A DNA stretch of 64,000 nucleotides from Flavobacterium sp. 123 (lineage in GTDB: Bacteria > Bacteroidota > Bacteroidia > Flavobacteriales > Flavobacteriaceae): the NCBI RefSeq assembly GCF_003634825.1, contig NZ_RBXD01000001.1, forward strand, positions 1,510,501-1,574,500. Direction: 5' to 3'. Numbering within the stretch: the first letter of the stretch is position 1; each line of letters begins with the position of its first letter. Below, in pieces: positions 63,701-64,000 of this stretch. Both the position numbers and the translations under genes were made by a program. The notes beneath the pieces are model-generated. The model did not search any database and had not been told where the DNA came from. It worked only from the letters and a program-made list of their open reading frames with translations.

Positions 63701-64000
63701 ACATCAACTTGTCGGATTATACAACTATAGCATTGAATAATGTATTCCAATTCAAGTTTGTATCACCAAATGAAAACAGTACAGTTTATCTTGATAACAT
63801 GTATTTCTATAAAGCAGCCACAACACCAGTTGTAACTGCTCCAATCACAGCTGCACCAACACCTCCAGCAAGAAATGTTGCTGATGTAAAATCAGTTTTC
63901 AGTGGTGCATATGCAGATATTGCTGGTACAAGTTGGAATGAAAACTGGGGACAGTCTACTGTTTCGGAAGAAGTTTCGATTGTTGGCGATGCTACCAAAA
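60712..64000 (+). CDS. Large secreted protein with tandem carbohydrate-binding-like modules, C-terminus outside window
   Basis: The frame is open from ATG 60712 to the edge (1096 codons). A signal peptide ends near residue 20 (IGFSQ). Then come five related beta-sandwich-like modules of about 171 residues: residues 20-193, and two copies of an A-B pair (194-535 and 536-874). Shared marks are an LPxxF start, PWAG or LWAG, VWSP with AG, WEELSFDF or WQTLEFNF, and a closing FDDV. Next are at least two copies of a different 162-residue module (875-1036 and 1037 on) with APTPPARNVADVKSVFSGAY and WTPDCTAFDVYL. Both kinds resemble modules I recall from flavobacterial glycoside hydrolases and type IX-secreted proteins. 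A catalytic domain or sorting tail, if any, lies to the right. Confidence 0.85.
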   Translation, partial: MRKITLTFFLFLFEIGFSQSAPITFESGEPGSTWTFTTFENGGGLGYEKVANPDASGINTSATVAKFTALTTAAGAAPWAGCETKHGSDIGTFTLSTSNSTIKIMVWKSVISDVGIKFAIANGGAQPEIKVANTKINQWEELTFDFSGKIGLFETINIDQIIFFPDFQARTTENVCYFDNVTFSAKTGTSGGTTTSTSPTLPMDFESSTIAYSFVDFDGGLATKIANPHNTGINTSATVAQMVKGAGQPWAGSKIVLASPVDFTTNKLFKIKVWSPVAGKKLLLKFEGAGAAFEKESTGVTAANAWEELSFDFTGVAGVNNLNDNMVFIFDLGTVGDGSSNSTYLFDDVSQTTVSGGTGSTLTQMSLPTTFDDATVDYGLIGFGGAEASTVVVDPTLSTNKVVKVIKSATAELWAGTTVSAAAGLGFSSAIPFSATATKMNVRVWSPTAGIPVRLKVEDHNDNTHTVETEATVTTASGWQTLEFNFANQAAGTAALNLAFVYDKASIFFNFGTTGAVAGEKTYYFDDVAFGAAAPTTSTSPTLPMDFESSTIAYSFVDFDGGLATKIVNPHNTGINTSATAAQMVKGAGQPWAGSKIVLASPVDFTTNKLFKIKVWSPVAGKKLLLKFEGAGAAFEKESTGVTAANAWEELSFDFTGVAGVNNLNDNMVFIFDLGTVGDGSSNSTYLFDDVSQTTVSGGTGSTLTQMSLPTTFDDATVDYGLIGFGGAEASTVVVDPTLSTNKVVKVIKSAAAELWAGTTVSAAAGLGFSSAIPFSATATKMNVRVWSPTAGIPVRLKVEDHNDNTHTVETEATVTTASGWQTLEFNFANQAAGTAALNLAFVYDKASIFFNFGTTGAVAGEKTYYFDDVAFGATTPVVTAPITAAPTPPARNVADVKSVFSGAYADIAGTSWNENWGQSTVSEEVSIVGDATKKLSNLNYQGVVPTTGIDATGMTQLHLDIWTPDCTAFDVYLINPGPVEQKVTLTPTLSGWNSFDINLSDYTTIALNNVFQFKFVSPNENSTVYLDNMYFYKAATTPVVTAPITAAPTPPARNVADVKSVFSGAYADIAGTSWNENWGQSTVSEEVSIVGDATK
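61291..62316 (+). repeat. 1,026-bp tandem repeat, copy 1
   Basis: This unit encodes modules A and B (342 residues) and begins ACAACAAGTACATCCCCTAC. It is followed at once by a second copy that differs at about 14 bases by eye. It keeps the reading frame exactly. Confidence 0.93.
62317..63333 (+). repeat. 1,026-bp tandem repeat, copy 2
   Basis: Near-identical to copy 1. The differences are single bases, several silent and a few altering a residue (for example Ala to Val near the start). The match ends at TTTGGAGC, where copy 2 passes into the 486-bp repeat instead of a third A-B unit. Confidence 0.93.
63334..63819 (+). repeat. 486-bp tandem repeat, copy 1
   Basis: This unit encodes a 162-residue module with a Pro/Thr-rich linker (TTPVVTAPITAAPTPPARN) at its start. 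A second copy begins at 63820 in frame. Confidence 0.92.
63820..64000 (+). repeat. 486-bp tandem repeat, copy 2, cut by window edge
   Basis: The visible 181 bases match copy 1 with two or three differences (for example GGGGGCAG against GGGGACAG). More copies may follow outside the window. Confidence 0.88.

Overview
The window looks like a chromosome segment of a Flavobacterium-like member of the Bacteroidota. It is AT-rich. It carries a SusC/SusD pair, a one-piece nuo operon with a short NuoG, and many promoters of the form TAnnTTTG instead of TATAAT. Starts rarely have a Shine-Dalgarno sequence, and a large secreted repeat protein sits at the right edge. I see no tRNA, rRNA, CRISPR array, insertion sequence or prophage.

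Region 1 (1-24856) is a plant cell-wall sugar locus. On the minus strand an arabinan operon runs susC, susD, a GH51 arabinofuranosidase and a GH43 arabinanase cut by the window edge. Next come araR (Nudix-type arabinose regulator), transaldolase and transketolase for pentose phosphate flow, and a GntR-type regulator divergent from a galactan/galactose block: galM, GH53 endo-galactanase, GH2 beta-galactosidase, galK, galT, GH36 alpha-galactosidase, galE and a sodium/sugar symporter. A 19-bp inverted repeat, AARTGTA-N5-TACATTT, lies upstream of susC (twice), araR, transketolase and the symporter. It ties these units into one probable AraR regulon. Together the genes would take arabinan side chains and galactan backbones of rhamnogalacturonan I or arabinogalactan down to glycolytic intermediates. 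The araBAD step is not in the window.

Region 2 (24843-30123) holds umuDC, an AraC regulator divergent from a small secreted protein, a Gfo/Idh/MocA oxidoreductase and a DsbA/FrnE-like protein.

Region 3 (30206-43459) is the complete 14-gene nuo operon (complex I), with a recognisable promoter and terminator. It has a short NuoG with a rearranged cysteine set and a structured intergenic element between nuoH and nuoI.

Region 4 (43561-54736) has a cold-shock protein, aspS, a TetR-controlled RND efflux operon whose operator overlaps its promoter, a polyprenyl synthase and two poorly characterised proteins.

Region 5 (54761-64000) has sucA-sucB, an MFS exporter, a 78-bp decayed copy of part of sucB, and the start of a long secreted protein. 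That protein is built from near-identical tandem carbohydrate-binding-like modules and runs off the window. The clearest points for follow-up are the AraR site set, the nuo-embedded element, the NuoG ligand set, the intercistronic hairpin in the sus-like operon, the sucB remnant and the young tandem duplication.
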